From assembly GCA_030262795.1 (NCBI GenBank), contig JAJSZO010000034.1, positions 1 through 16,227 of the forward strand: 16,227 bases of DNA, written 5' to 3'. Shown here piece after piece: positions 8,137 through 15,633 of this stretch. The notes beneath the pieces were generated by a model. The model did not search any database. It saw only the letters and a program-made list of their open reading frames with translations, and had not been told where the DNA came from. Every line of letters starts with the position of its first letter. Position 1 is the first letter of the stretch. Origin of the DNA: Deltaproteobacteria bacterium. GTDB lineage: Bacteria; Desulfobacterota; Desulfobacteria; Desulfobacterales; ETH-SRB1. The position numbers and the translations under genes are program-made.

Positions 8137-8147
8137 CTTGGGGTTTA

Positions 8148-8289
8148 CTCAAAAATAAATTTACATTTTCAGGTGTCGAGGCACCTGCATGGCAAGGCGC
8201 GAGGAGGGCGAATAGCGAGCTATTTAACCGACGAGCAACGCAGTCATGCGGGATGGATCGGCGCATCAAAATGCGAAGTTATTTTTGAG
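8148..8289. repeat. Palindromic element F2
   Basis: CTCAAAAATAA (8148-8158) and TTATTTTTGAG (8279-8289) are the perfect outer arms. The core is AATAGC-GA-GCTATT (8211-8224), flanked by GGCG and TAACC. The middle is markedly GC-rich (GGCAAGGCGCGAGGAGGGCG; GACGAGCAACGCAGTCATGC). It lies 12 bp after F1 and just before the glycosyltransferase gene. Confidence 0.85.
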
Positions 8290-8339
8290 TGAGCCCTTAG
8301 GTTAAACCTGAATTGAGCAATTTTTTATATGCATTTAAA

Positions 8340-9185
8340 ATGTGCAAAAAAAGAGAAAATCCATTAGTAAGCGTAATAATTCCCACATATAATCGCGGCT
8401 GGATACTTAAAGAGACTATAGATTCTGTGCTGACCCAGGATTTTACAAATTTTGAACTGATTGTTGTAAATGATGGATCAACTGATAACACTCAGGATAT
8501 CCTGAATTCGTACAAAGAAGATATAATTGTTTTACAGCAAAACAATAAAGGAGTAAGCGCTGCAAGGAATATGGGCATAGCTTCGGCATCAGGGCGATTG
8601 ATTGCTTTTTTAGATTCCGATGATTTATGGCTTCCGAAAAAACTGTCCATACAGGTTGATTTTTTCAATGCAAATCTTGATGCTTTGATTTGCCAGACAG
8701 AAGAGATATGGGTAAGAAACGGCATAAGGGTCAATCCTGGAAAGCGGCACAAAAAATTGTCCGGGAGCATTTTCGAACCTTCACTTTATCTGTGCCTCGT
8801 CAGCCCTTCTGCAGTAATGATAAAACGCAGTCTTTTTGAAAACGCAGGTATGTTTGACGAAACCTTGCCGGCCTGTGAAGACTATGATCTGTGGCTCAGG
8901 GTAAGCTGCAGATACCCTGTATATCTTATAGATATTCCGCTGATAATAAAAAGAGGCGGACATAGCGACCAGCTTTCGAAATCTTCCTGCCTGGACAGAT
9001 ATCGAATACAATCTTTAAAAAAGATCATTAAAAGCAACTTGTTGACAGAAAATCAGAAGGCGGCAGCTATAAAGGCCATGCAGGAAAAGTGTACAATATA
9101 TGCCAATGGTTGTCTGAAGCGCGACCGCAAAGAAAAAGTTTTATACTACAATGATCTTGCAGAAAGTTTTTTCTTGAACCCTTGA
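8340..9185 (+). CDS. Family 2 glycosyltransferase
   Basis: A GT-A fold inverting glycosyltransferase, transferring a sugar from a nucleotide donor to an unknown acceptor, probably in surface polysaccharide assembly. Evidence: the N-terminal VSVIIPTYNRG (10-20), LIVVNDGSTDNT (40-51), GVSAARNMGIA (71-81), the metal/nucleotide-binding DSDD (92-95), and a candidate catalytic ED in ACEDYDLWLR (178-187). There is no membrane segment. The frame extends to a TTG at 8313, but the domain starts right after ATG 8340, which I prefer; no good ribosome binding site is seen for either. It is preceded by two palindromes and faces pyrK convergently. Its link to the ftsK side is positional only, and the acceptor is not predictable. 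Confidence 0.88.
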   Translation: MCKKRENPLVSVIIPTYNRGWILKETIDSVLTQDFTNFELIVVNDGSTDNTQDILNSYKEDIIVLQQNNKGVSAARNMGIASASGRLIAFLDSDDLWLPKKLSIQVDFFNANLDALICQTEEIWVRNGIRVNPGKRHKKLSGSIFEPSLYLCLVSPSAVMIKRSLFENAGMFDETLPACEDYDLWLRVSCRYPVYLIDIPLIIKRGGHSDQLSKSSCLDRYRIQSLKKIIKSNLLTENQKAAAIKAMQEKCTIYANGCLKRDRKEKVLYYNDLAESFFLNP

Positions 9186-9195
9186 GTTTTCTAAA

Positions 9196-9340
9196 TAGTG
9201 CCTGAACGAAAACTGCTAATTTTTCCAATTTCTGCGTCAGGAGCAAATTTTAATCCTCAAAATACCCCATGTATTCCTGCGGTTAAAATTTGCGCCTTCC
9301 TTGAACTTGAAAAAATTTTCAAGTTTTCGTTCGGGCACTA
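9196..9340. repeat. Palindromic element J between convergent genes
   Basis: TAGTGCCTGAACGAAAACT at the left matches the complement of AGTTTTCGTTCGGGCACTA at the right with one mismatch. Pairing continues at GCAAATTTTAA and TTAAAATTTGC around the centre AATACCCCATGTATT (9261-9275). The centre is flanked by CCTCAAAATA and TATTCCTGCGG, as in the element at 452-584. It fills the gap between the ends of the glycosyltransferase and pyrK genes and could terminate both. Confidence 0.88.
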
Positions 9341-9345
9341 ACTAT

Positions 9346-10140
9346 TTACAATTTAATTGCCTTTGCATCAAAAACCGGTCCGTCCAGACATGCATGCAGA
9401 TATTTTTCCGGTATTTTTTTGCTTTCCACAGCACAGCCAAGGCAGGCACCAATACCGCAAGCCATTATTGTTTCAATTGAAACCCTGCATGGTATTGAAT
9501 ACATTTCCGATATCAGTGCAAGAGGTTTTAGCATAGCTGTAGGACCGCAGCCATAAATAATATCAGGATGGTTTTTTTTAATTGATGTTTCAAGGATATC
9601 GGTAACAAATCCTTTTCTACCGGCACTTCCATCTTCTGTTGTAATGAAAACCTTCATCCCTAATCTTAAAAAGTCATCTTTGCATAACAAATCATGCTTT
9701 GATCTGCTTCCTATAAATACTGTACATTTTGAGATATCAGTATTTTTTTGCAGGTATGAAGCCAAAAAGAGCATCGGGGCAACTCCCACCCCGCCTGCAA
9801 CGATAAAGACATTATTATAATTATCCGAAGTTATAAAACTATTACCGAGAGGGCCTATAATATCTATAATATCACCTTCTACGCACATTGATAGCTTTTT
9901 AGTGCATTTTCCGACCACCTTGTAAAGCACTTCAAGGCCTTCGAAGTCTCCATCCTTTGTTATAAGTCTGTGTATGGAAAAAGGGCGACGAAGAAGTGGA
10001 TTAATCCGGTCTCCAAAGCGAAGCATTATAAATTGTCCGGGTTTTGCGTATGAATATTGTATATTACACTTAAAACCTATTCTGTAACAGGAAGGAGCTA
10101 ATTCTTTGTTCCGGAAAACCCTGGCTTTTTCCTGACGCAT
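9346..10140 (-). CDS. pyrK: Dihydroorotate dehydrogenase electron transfer subunit
   Basis: PyrK carries FAD and a [2Fe-2S] cluster and passes electrons from PyrD (class 1B dihydroorotate dehydrogenase) to NAD+ in pyrimidine synthesis. Numbered from ATG 10140, the 264 residues show RRPFSI (51-56, flavin binding), VAGGVGVAPM (114-123, NAD-binding loop), YGCGPTAML (196-204), and the cluster cysteines 228, 233, 236 and 251 in ACGIGACLGC and HACLDG. I chose ATG 10140 because GGAA lies six nt upstream and MRQEKARV is a typical PyrK beginning; ATG 10152 is also in frame but has no ribosome binding site. No pyrD is adjacent: downstream are a palindrome and an oppositely oriented gene. Related ferredoxin-NADP reductase-like subunits are possible, but the C-terminal cysteine layout favours PyrK. 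Confidence 0.9.
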   Translation of the reverse strand: MRQEKARVFRNKELAPSCYRIGFKCNIQYSYAKPGQFIMLRFGDRINPLLRRPFSIHRLITKDGDFEGLEVLYKVVGKCTKKLSMCVEGDIIDIIGPLGNSFITSDNYNNVFIVAGGVGVAPMLFLASYLQKNTDISKCTVFIGSRSKHDLLCKDDFLRLGMKVFITTEDGSAGRKGFVTDILETSIKKNHPDIIYGCGPTAMLKPLALISEMYSIPCRVSIETIMACGIGACLGCAVESKKIPEKYLHACLDGPVFDAKAIKL

Positions 10141-10162
10141 ATCATTTTCCATAACAAAAGTT

Positions 10163-10343
10163 AGGAACGTGAACGAATTAATTTCCGCAACTATGCATCA
10201 CAGCATCAGGCTATCTTTGCCCAATCTAAAATCACAAAAATCTTGAAATAGCTCGCTATTCCTTCGATTTTTGTGGTTTTAGATCGAACAAACCTGACCT
10301 AAATCTGTGCGCCTACTTGCGGAAGTTAATTCGTCCACGTTCC
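10163..10343. repeat. Palindromic element H (type 1, about 181 bp)
   Basis: AGGAACGTGAACGAATTAAT at the left pairs with ATTCGTCCACGTTCCT at the right. The core is AATAGC-TC-GCTATT (10247-10260), flanked by matched CACAAAAATC and ATTTTTGTG. The arms match the elements at 2420-2604 and 11749-11958. It exactly fills the space between the pgeF stop (10344) and the pyrK start region. Confidence 0.9.
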
Positions 10344-11105
10344 TTATCTCAGTCCGATGACGGTTGCAAATCTTCCGGTAGTACCTTCTCCGCGAAAGGA
10401 AAAAAAGAGATCGGTATTACACTTAGTGCAGATATTGCTTGAATGTATATTTTTTATTAATAGCCCGGCATCAAGAAGCTGGTCAAGACTTAATGCCCAG
10501 AAATCGAAAAGATTATCATTATCTCTATATTTCCATAAGCTAAATGGAATTTCTTTTTTATAATTAACGAATTCCGCACAGCATGGCCCGAGAGATGGGC
10601 CTATGCCTGCAATGATATTTTCTGACCGGCAACCAAACTTTTTTTCCATTTCTTTTATCGTCTTGCCTGTTATATTTTTTATACTGCCGCGCCAGCCTGA
10701 GTGAACATTTGCGACCACATGCCGTGCAGGATCATATAGAAGCAATGATTGGCAATCTGCAACCTGTATTACAAGGTACTTGCCTAAAATGTCAGTTATC
10801 ATTGCATCCCCGACAAAAGAGGCATTACTGCGGACTTTATTGTTTTTTGTTAGAATAATAATTTGAGTGTCATGTTTTTGCTTTGCATAAACAAATTCTT
10901 TTCCCTTAATGCAGTTGCATAAAATATCTCTGTTCTGCTTTACAAGCTCAGGATTGTCTTCTACCTCGAAACTGACATTCAGGCCATTATATGGTTCTTT
11001 GCTGTAACCGCATTTTCTTGTAAAGATTCCGTGTTGAATTTCAGAAAAACCTGCAAGGTTGGGAAACTGAAAAAACAAAATGCCGTTTTTATCATTCAAA
11101 AGCAC
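10344..11105 (-). CDS. pgeF: YfiH/PgeF-family protein (multicopper-polyphenol-oxidase-like, peptidoglycan editing factor)
   Basis: YfiH/PgeF proteins (the DUF152 'laccase domain' family) are cytoplasmic zinc proteins linked to removing wrongly incorporated residues from peptidoglycan precursors; purine nucleoside hydrolysis is reported for relatives. From the chosen GTG the protein has 253 residues, a normal length. It shows the metal ligands His78 (KQKHDTQ), Cys118 (VADCQSLLLYDP) and His135 (ANVHSGWRG), and the C-terminal signature CTKCNTDLFFSFRGEG (226-241). The frame is open to an ATG at 11195, but those 30 extra residues are mostly encoded by heptamer repeats. GTG 11105 has AAAGGA eight nt upstream, so I take it as the true start. 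It lies between rfaE2 and pyrK on the same strand. Confidence 0.88.
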   Translation of the reverse strand: MLLNDKNGILFFQFPNLAGFSEIQHGIFTRKCGYSKEPYNGLNVSFEVEDNPELVKQNRDILCNCIKGKEFVYAKQKHDTQIIILTKNNKVRSNASFVGDAMITDILGKYLVIQVADCQSLLLYDPARHVVANVHSGWRGSIKNITGKTIKEMEKKFGCRSENIIAGIGPSLGPCCAEFVNYKKEIPFSLWKYRDNDNLFDFWALSLDQLLDAGLLIKNIHSSNICTKCNTDLFFSFRGEGTTGRFATVIGLR

Positions 11106-11130
11106 ATCATGAGTCCTTTGTAATTGTAAC

Positions 11131-11165
11131 GGTTTACGGTTCACAGTTGTCGGTTTACAGTTTTT
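11131..11165. repeat. Heptamer array upstream of the pgeF start
   Basis: Units on the plus strand: GGTTTAC, GGTTCAC, AGTTGTC, GGTTTAC, AGTTTTT. They are open in the pgeF frame and would encode an N-terminal run including KPTTVNRKP if the ATG at 11195 were used. Confidence 0.85.
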
Positions 11166-11195
11166 TTCAATAAAATTATGCGACGGCGGAAGCAT

Positions 11196-11223
11196 CTTAA
11201 CCGTGAACCGTTAACTGTAAACC
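11196..11223. repeat. Heptamer array over the rfaE2 3' end
   Basis: Plus-strand units CTTAACC, GTGAACC, GTTAACT and GTAAACC, which are the opposite orientation of the array at 11131-11165, so the two can pair. The rfaE2 stop (TAA, 11211-11213) lies inside a unit, so the last codons of that gene derive from the repeat. Confidence 0.85.
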
Positions 11224-11699
11224 GTCAATATTTTTTGTATAATTAATGATGTTGAGATGTCGGGAACAAGCGGCACTCTTACGATCCGCCCACCATTGTT
11301 TTTTACAAAGTCAGCTCCAATTATTTTGTTTTCCGACCAGTCAGCCCCCTTTACAAGGACATCCGGCTTTATTGCCTGAATCAGTTTTAAGGGATCCGGT
11401 TCATTAAAAACAGTAATATAATCCACGCACCACAGGCTGGCAAGAACTTCAGCTCTTTGGTCCTCACATATAATCGGCCTGTTACCCCCTCCTTTTATAG
11501 TGTTAACGGATTTGTCGGAATTTAAGCCGATTACAAGGATTTCCCCCTTTGCTTTTGCTGCAGCAAGGTAACGTACATGCCCTGCATGCATAATATCAAA
11601 GCATCCATTTGTAAAAACGATTTTTTTGCCTTGTTTGTGAAATAGACGAATTTTTTCCAAAAGATCGTTTAAAGTTATAATTTTAGACATTGTATACAT
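11211..11699 (-). CDS. rfaE2: D-glycero-beta-D-manno-heptose 1-phosphate adenylyltransferase (stand-alone RfaE C-terminal domain)
   Basis: This enzyme makes ADP-heptose from heptose 1-phosphate and ATP for the LPS inner core. The 162 residues cover only the nucleotidyltransferase domain; the kinase domain fused to it in E. coli HldE is absent and would have to be encoded elsewhere. Motifs: VFTNGCFDIMHAGHVRYL (28-45) with HAGH for ATP binding, GLNSDKSVNTIKG (58-70), LVKGADW (115-121) and the C-terminal ISTSLIIQKI (148-157). A start at ATG 11690 (fourth codon) is equally possible; neither ATG has a convincing ribosome binding site. The last few codons fall in a heptamer repeat. Same-strand neighbours are the hybrid kinase upstream and pgeF downstream. 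Confidence 0.92.
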   Translation of the reverse strand: MYTMSKIITLNDLLEKIRLFHKQGKKIVFTNGCFDIMHAGHVRYLAAAKAKGEILVIGLNSDKSVNTIKGGGNRPIICEDQRAEVLASLWCVDYITVFNEPDPLKLIQAIKPDVLVKGADWSENKIIGADFVKNNGGRIVRVPLVPDISTSLIIQKILTVYS

Positions 11700-11748
11700 G
11701 TAACGGTTTGAAGCCCCCCATTGTTTCTCTTTATTCCGACAAAATGGC

Positions 11749-11958
11749 TAAGGAGTGGACGAAATAACTTCCCCAACTATGCATCACAGCTTAAGGCCAC
11801 CTTTGCCTGATCTCAAATCCAGCCTCAAATCCCAAACATATTGAAATAGCTCGCTATCCCATCAACTTTTGTGATCTGAGCCTATATTTGAGATTTGGGC
11901 AAATTCGACCCAAATCTGTGCGCCTACTTGGGGAAGTTGTTTCGTCCACGTTCCTTAT
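11749..11958. repeat. Palindromic element G (type 1, about 210 bp) overlapping the hybrid kinase 3' end
   Basis: TAAGGAGTGGACGAAATAAC at the left pairs with TTGTTTCGTCCACGTTCCTTA at the right (one base missing on the left). The core AATAGC-TC-GCTATC lies at 11845-11858. It is longer than its relatives because of extra inner sequence (CAAATCCAGCCTCAAAT; CCTATATTTGAGATTTGGG). The right arm and core are translated as the end of the kinase gene, whose stop codon lies in the core. Confidence 0.9.
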
Positions 11959-13491
11959 GTACGTGTCTTTCAAAACTTTTTTCAGTTTTTCTGATAATAC
12001 CGCAATCGAAAATGGTTTTTGAAGAAAATCTTGAGCGCCTGCATTCAGAATTTTCTTAGCCGCACCATCACTGGAATAACCACTCATAACTATCACTTTC
12101 AAGTTGGGACGAGCTTCCATGAGAAACGGATAAACAGCATTACCGTTCATATCGGGCAGGAGAATATCAAGCATAGCAAGATCAATGTCACCATCAAATG
12201 TTTCGACAGCGTTAATTGCCTCTTGTCCTGTTTTAGCCTCCAGGACTTGATAACCCAGCCCTTCAAGGATTGCCCTGCATACAGTCATTACCATTTCTTC
12301 ATCTTCAATAATTAGTATGGTACCTGTACCTTTAATGCGCTCGGTCTTTGTTTTTTCCGGTTCTTGCACCTGAGCCTGGGCGGCAGGCAGGTAGATTTTT
12401 ACAATAGTTCCATAACCAGGTTCTGAATCAACCGATATTCGGCCATCATGGTTCTTGACAATGCCGTATGCCGCTGCCATCCCAAGGCCGCGCCCAAGAA
12501 AATTGGTAGTAAAAAAAGGTTCGAAAATTCGCAGTCTTGTTTCTTTATCCATTCCCTTGCCGTCATCGGATATCGTCAGGTTGACATATTTTCCAGGCTT
12601 TAATCCTGGAAAATATTCGACTGCCTTATCAGTTATCATCATATTTCTGCAGGTAATACGGATACACCCCTTTCCCTCCATGGACTCAGACGCATTAATC
12701 AGCACAGCGGACAGCACCATTTGCATCTGAGTCAGGTCAGCTTCTATATTGAGAATATCACGAGGCAAATCTGTATCCACTTGTATGGCAGGATCAATAG
12801 TATGTTTGACCAACGGCAATGTATCCCTGATAAAATCACTCAATGATACTGTTTCAGCCTGATATTTTCCACCACCGGCATAGGCCATCAGTTGAGCGGT
12901 CAGTTGAGTCATTTGGATAACGGAAGCTTTCATGTCTTTGGTATAATTAGCTACGTTCCTATCATTAGGGAAATCCATCTTCAGAAAGGCAATATTGCCT
13001 GTAACCACGGTTAAGGCATTGTTGAACTGGTGGGAGATACCGCCTGCAAGTGTGCCGATTGCCTCCATTTTCTGCGCCTGCCTAAGCCGGGCCTCCATCT
13101 GCCTGCGTTCTTTCTCGGCTTTTGCTTTGTATAGTGCCATCTCAATTGTGGCATACAGCTCGCGCTCCTCAAAGGGCTTGACCAGGTAACCAAACGAACC
13201 CACCTGTTTAGCCCGTTCGAGCAACTCGCTGTCGGTATAAGCCGAAAGGAACACAACGGGAATTTCAAAGCGGGAATAGATTTGCTCTGCCGCCTCAATC
13301 CCGTCTATCTCATTGCGAAGATGGATGTCCATCAAAACGGCATCCGGTTGTTCCGCCTCTGCTTTCTCAATGGATTTCTCACCCGAGGCCACGATGGAAG
13401 TAACACTGTAGCCAAGGTTCTCCAGACAATCGCGACAATCCTCCGCTACCGTGGTGTTGTCTTCGACGATCATAATCTTTGCAGAACCCAT
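11854..13491 (-). CDS. Hybrid histidine kinase, REC-kinase-REC
   Basis: A soluble phosphorelay protein of 545 residues. Domains: receiver 1 (about 5-120; Asp55, Lys105), a coiled linker, HisKA-like dimerisation helices with phosphoacceptor His154 in GGISHQFNN, HATPase (about 215-370; N-box INASE, ISDDGKGMD, GRGLGMAAAYGIV), and receiver 2 (about 392-508; Asp442, Lys492). The start is ATG 13491, with AAAGGTGA five nt upstream; an earlier in-frame GTG at 13500 overlaps that site and is unlikely. The upstream sensor kinase ends 15 bp before, so the two are cotranscribed and probably partners. Oddities: residues about 512-545 and the stop are encoded by a palindromic repeat, and the residue after the phosphoacceptor is Gln rather than the common Asp/Glu. 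There is no membrane segment or output domain, so its target is unknown. Confidence 0.93.
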   Translation of the reverse strand: MGSAKIMIVEDNTTVAEDCRDCLENLGYSVTSIVASGEKSIEKAEAEQPDAVLMDIHLRNEIDGIEAAEQIYSRFEIPVVFLSAYTDSELLERAKQVGSFGYLVKPFEERELYATIEMALYKAKAEKERRQMEARLRQAQKMEAIGTLAGGISHQFNNALTVVTGNIAFLKMDFPNDRNVANYTKDMKASVIQMTQLTAQLMAYAGGGKYQAETVSLSDFIRDTLPLVKHTIDPAIQVDTDLPRDILNIEADLTQMQMVLSAVLINASESMEGKGCIRITCRNMMITDKAVEYFPGLKPGKYVNLTISDDGKGMDKETRLRIFEPFFTTNFLGRGLGMAAAYGIVKNHDGRISVDSEPGYGTIVKIYLPAAQAQVQEPEKTKTERIKGTGTILIIEDEEMVMTVCRAILEGLGYQVLEAKTGQEAINAVETFDGDIDLAMLDILLPDMNGNAVYPFLMEARPNLKVIVMSGYSSDGAAKKILNAGAQDFLQKPFSIAVLSEKLKKVLKDTYIRNVDETTSPSRRTDLGRICPNLKYRLRSQKLMG

Positions 13492-13506
13492 AATGTTCAC
13501 CTTTTG

Positions 13507-15330
13507 CTATTTGCATTTGAAATGAATGATAAATCGTGTACCGCCATTTCGCTCTACCTTGATACTTCCGCCCAATTCTCGCGTTATGGTGGCAACCGCC
13601 AACCGTAATCCAAGCGACTTGGTGTTCAGAGTGTCGATTTCCGGCGGCAATCCTTTACCGTCGTCCTTAACGATCAGTTCGACCTCTTTCTCATCAAAGC
13701 ATGACAGGCTGACCGACACACTCCCTCCTTTGCCCGGAAGAAATGCGTGCTTGAACGCGTTCGAAACCAGCTCAGAGATCACCATTCCCACTGCACTGCC
13801 CTGATCCATGTCAAGTGCCACGTCACACAGTTCTACCGTCACCTTAATCCCTTTGCTAGAGGCGCCGTGCGTCTGGCTCAGGTTGCGGCAGAGTTTCTTG
13901 AGATAGACTTCAAAGTCAATTCTGGCAAGGTCCTTGGACAGATACAGCGCTTCGTGAATCAACGCCATGGCGTTTACCCGGCACCGACAGTCATCGAAGA
14001 TCTGTACCAGTCGCGCGTCGTCGATTCTTCTCGAATGCATTCTCAGCAGACTGACAATGACCTGCATGTTGTTTTTGACACGATGATGGATTTCACGCAG
14101 GAGGACTTCTTTTTCCTTGAGAGAGGCACGTACTAGCTCTTCTGCTTGCTTGCGTTTCGTTACATCACGGCAAAAAAGCGAGAAGCCAACCATCACGCCG
14201 GCAGGATCGAAGATGCTGGCAACTTGCGACTTAAGATAGCGCGGACCGTCCTCAGTCTCCTGCGTGACAGAATAGCAATACTTGCCCCTGCGGCGAACGA
14301 TCTCAACAACGCGTTCGAATCGTCCGGGGTCGACCTTTTCTTTGGTGTGTATCTCTTGCACGGTTTTACCAAAAACTTCTGCTGCTGTATAACCGAACAA
14401 TTTCTCAGCTATTGGATTATAATAGTTTATGCGGAAATCAAGGTCTGTTGTGATAATAGCTATATCCTGAGCATTTTTCAAGATATTATCCAATAAAGTA
14501 GTTTTTTCAGCAAGCGCCTTTTCTAATATTTTTCGGTTGGTAATATCATGAGACACGACAATTATTCCCGAAACTGATTTACCATTTTCAGAATAGGGAT
14601 GACAAACAACATCCATAAAACGTTTTCCTGATTCCGGAAAATCAAACCATGACTCATAGCGAATAAGTTCACCTGCACAACAGCGGTCAATTTGTTTTTT
14701 AATCAGACCGTCAAACACTTCTTTTCCCATTAATTCAGGGATAGAATGCCCGACAATTTCTTCACGGCTTTTTTTATGCGCTGCGAGGTAGGCGTTGTTA
14801 ACAGCCCTGTAAATATAATTTCTGTCCAAAAAGAAAATATGATTTGATAAAGAATCGAAAATCCGTTCACGTAGTTTTGAAGTAATTTCAGCCTTTTTAC
14901 GCTCAGTGATATCCCGCAAAGCCGTTATTCGAAGGGATCGACCCTGGCAATCTATCATCCTGGACCGAATTTCACATGAAAATGTCGTGCCTTCCTTGCG
15001 CAAAGCAGTTACTTTATAAGATTTTTCATACCCTAACAGCATGTTGTTTTTTACTTGTGCCCGATCTTCCGGTATTATCCAATCAGTACCATTCCTGCCG
15101 ACAGCTTCAGTGAGGGTATAACCGAACATCCTATACGCACTTCGGTTTTGATCCAGACAGACACCTTTTTCCGAAAGGAATATGGCTTCAAAAGATGCAT
15201 CAGACAAAGCCTTCAGCCGAGTTTCAGAGTCACGCATCGCCTTTTCTGCCTGTTTGTATTTATCAATATTGCTCTCTAATTCCTTGATCCTTTGTTCCAA
15301 TTCTTCACAGGTTGATTTTCTGCCCATCAT
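13507..15330 (-). CDS. PAS-PAS-PAS sensor histidine kinase (HisKA_2 type)
   Basis: A soluble sensor kinase of 607 residues. A short coiled coil (about 8-35) precedes three PAS domains (about 40-145, 155-265 and 275-395), with typical PAS C-terminal ends such as ALRDITERKKAE and SLFCRDVTKRKQAE. Then follow a HisKA_2 dimerisation domain with REIHHRVKNN (412-421; phosphoacceptor His415 or His416) and a HATPase (SELVSNAFKHA 519-529, KDDGKGLPP 555-563, SLGLRLA 572-578). It has no receiver of its own; the next gene has two. ATG 15330 follows GGAGG by five nt (ATG 15327 by eight); an earlier ATG at 15342 contains that GGAGG and is unlikely. Base composition changes inside PAS3 near 14390: the C-terminal part is clearly GC-richer. 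Ligands cannot be inferred. Confidence 0.94.
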   Translation of the reverse strand: MMGRKSTCEELEQRIKELESNIDKYKQAEKAMRDSETRLKALSDASFEAIFLSEKGVCLDQNRSAYRMFGYTLTEAVGRNGTDWIIPEDRAQVKNNMLLGYEKSYKVTALRKEGTTFSCEIRSRMIDCQGRSLRITALRDITERKKAEITSKLRERIFDSLSNHIFFLDRNYIYRAVNNAYLAAHKKSREEIVGHSIPELMGKEVFDGLIKKQIDRCCAGELIRYESWFDFPESGKRFMDVVCHPYSENGKSVSGIIVVSHDITNRKILEKALAEKTTLLDNILKNAQDIAIITTDLDFRINYYNPIAEKLFGYTAAEVFGKTVQEIHTKEKVDPGRFERVVEIVRRRGKYCYSVTQETEDGPRYLKSQVASIFDPAGVMVGFSLFCRDVTKRKQAEELVRASLKEKEVLLREIHHRVKNNMQVIVSLLRMHSRRIDDARLVQIFDDCRCRVNAMALIHEALYLSKDLARIDFEVYLKKLCRNLSQTHGASSKGIKVTVELCDVALDMDQGSAVGMVISELVSNAFKHAFLPGKGGSVSVSLSCFDEKEVELIVKDDGKGLPPEIDTLNTKSLGLRLAVATITRELGGSIKVERNGGTRFIIHFKCK

Positions 15331-15380
15331 AAAGCCCTCCATTTATTATGGTAGAAATGTCCCTCACAATTTGGTATCCA

Positions 15381-15632
15381 CTAATATCCCTTTTCGAAGC
15401 CCGAGATGGTGCAGGTGGTGCGGTCGCCCACATCAACAGTAACAAGTATAGCCTTTGTTCGAAGTGCCATAGTACATCTTATGGCAAGGTATGGCTCAAT
15501 ATTCGGGCCCCAATTGAGGCTTGTATCGCCTGAAAAGGCATTGGAGGTGATGAAAGGAATTATGAGTAAAGATAAACGTAGGGATGAAAGAGGAAAATTG
15601 AACGACTGATAAAATCTTCCGAAAAATAACAT
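15381..15632 (-). CDS. Small unrecognised ORF behind the riboswitch
   Basis: An 83-codon frame starting at ATG 15632 with AGGAG eight nt upstream, directly after the c-di-GMP-I riboswitch and its ribosome-binding-site hairpin. Residues about 18-29 are hydrophobic (LRLSLLIIPFIT) and SNA/F could be a signal cleavage site, but the first 15 residues are aromatic rather than basic, so export is doubtful. The rest (GDTSLNWGPNIEPYLAIRC and TKAILVTVDVGDRTTCTISG) matches nothing I know. The sensor kinase begins 50 bp downstream. It could be a real small protein, a leader ORF coupling riboswitch control to the kinases, or the 5' stub of a lost gene. The opposite strand also holds a 67-codon frame (15406-15609), so the coding status is uncertain. 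Confidence 0.5.
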   Translation of the reverse strand: MLFFGRFYQSFNFPLSSLRLSLLIIPFITSNAFSGDTSLNWGPNIEPYLAIRCTMALRTKAILVTVDVGDRTTCTISGFEKGY

Positions 15633-15633
15633 T

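Noticed and set aside
7934..8292. Frames of 67-111 codons over the ftsK-glycosyltransferase gap
   Set aside because: They cover elements F1 and F2; palindromes tend to be open on both strands, and no start signal or known motif is present.
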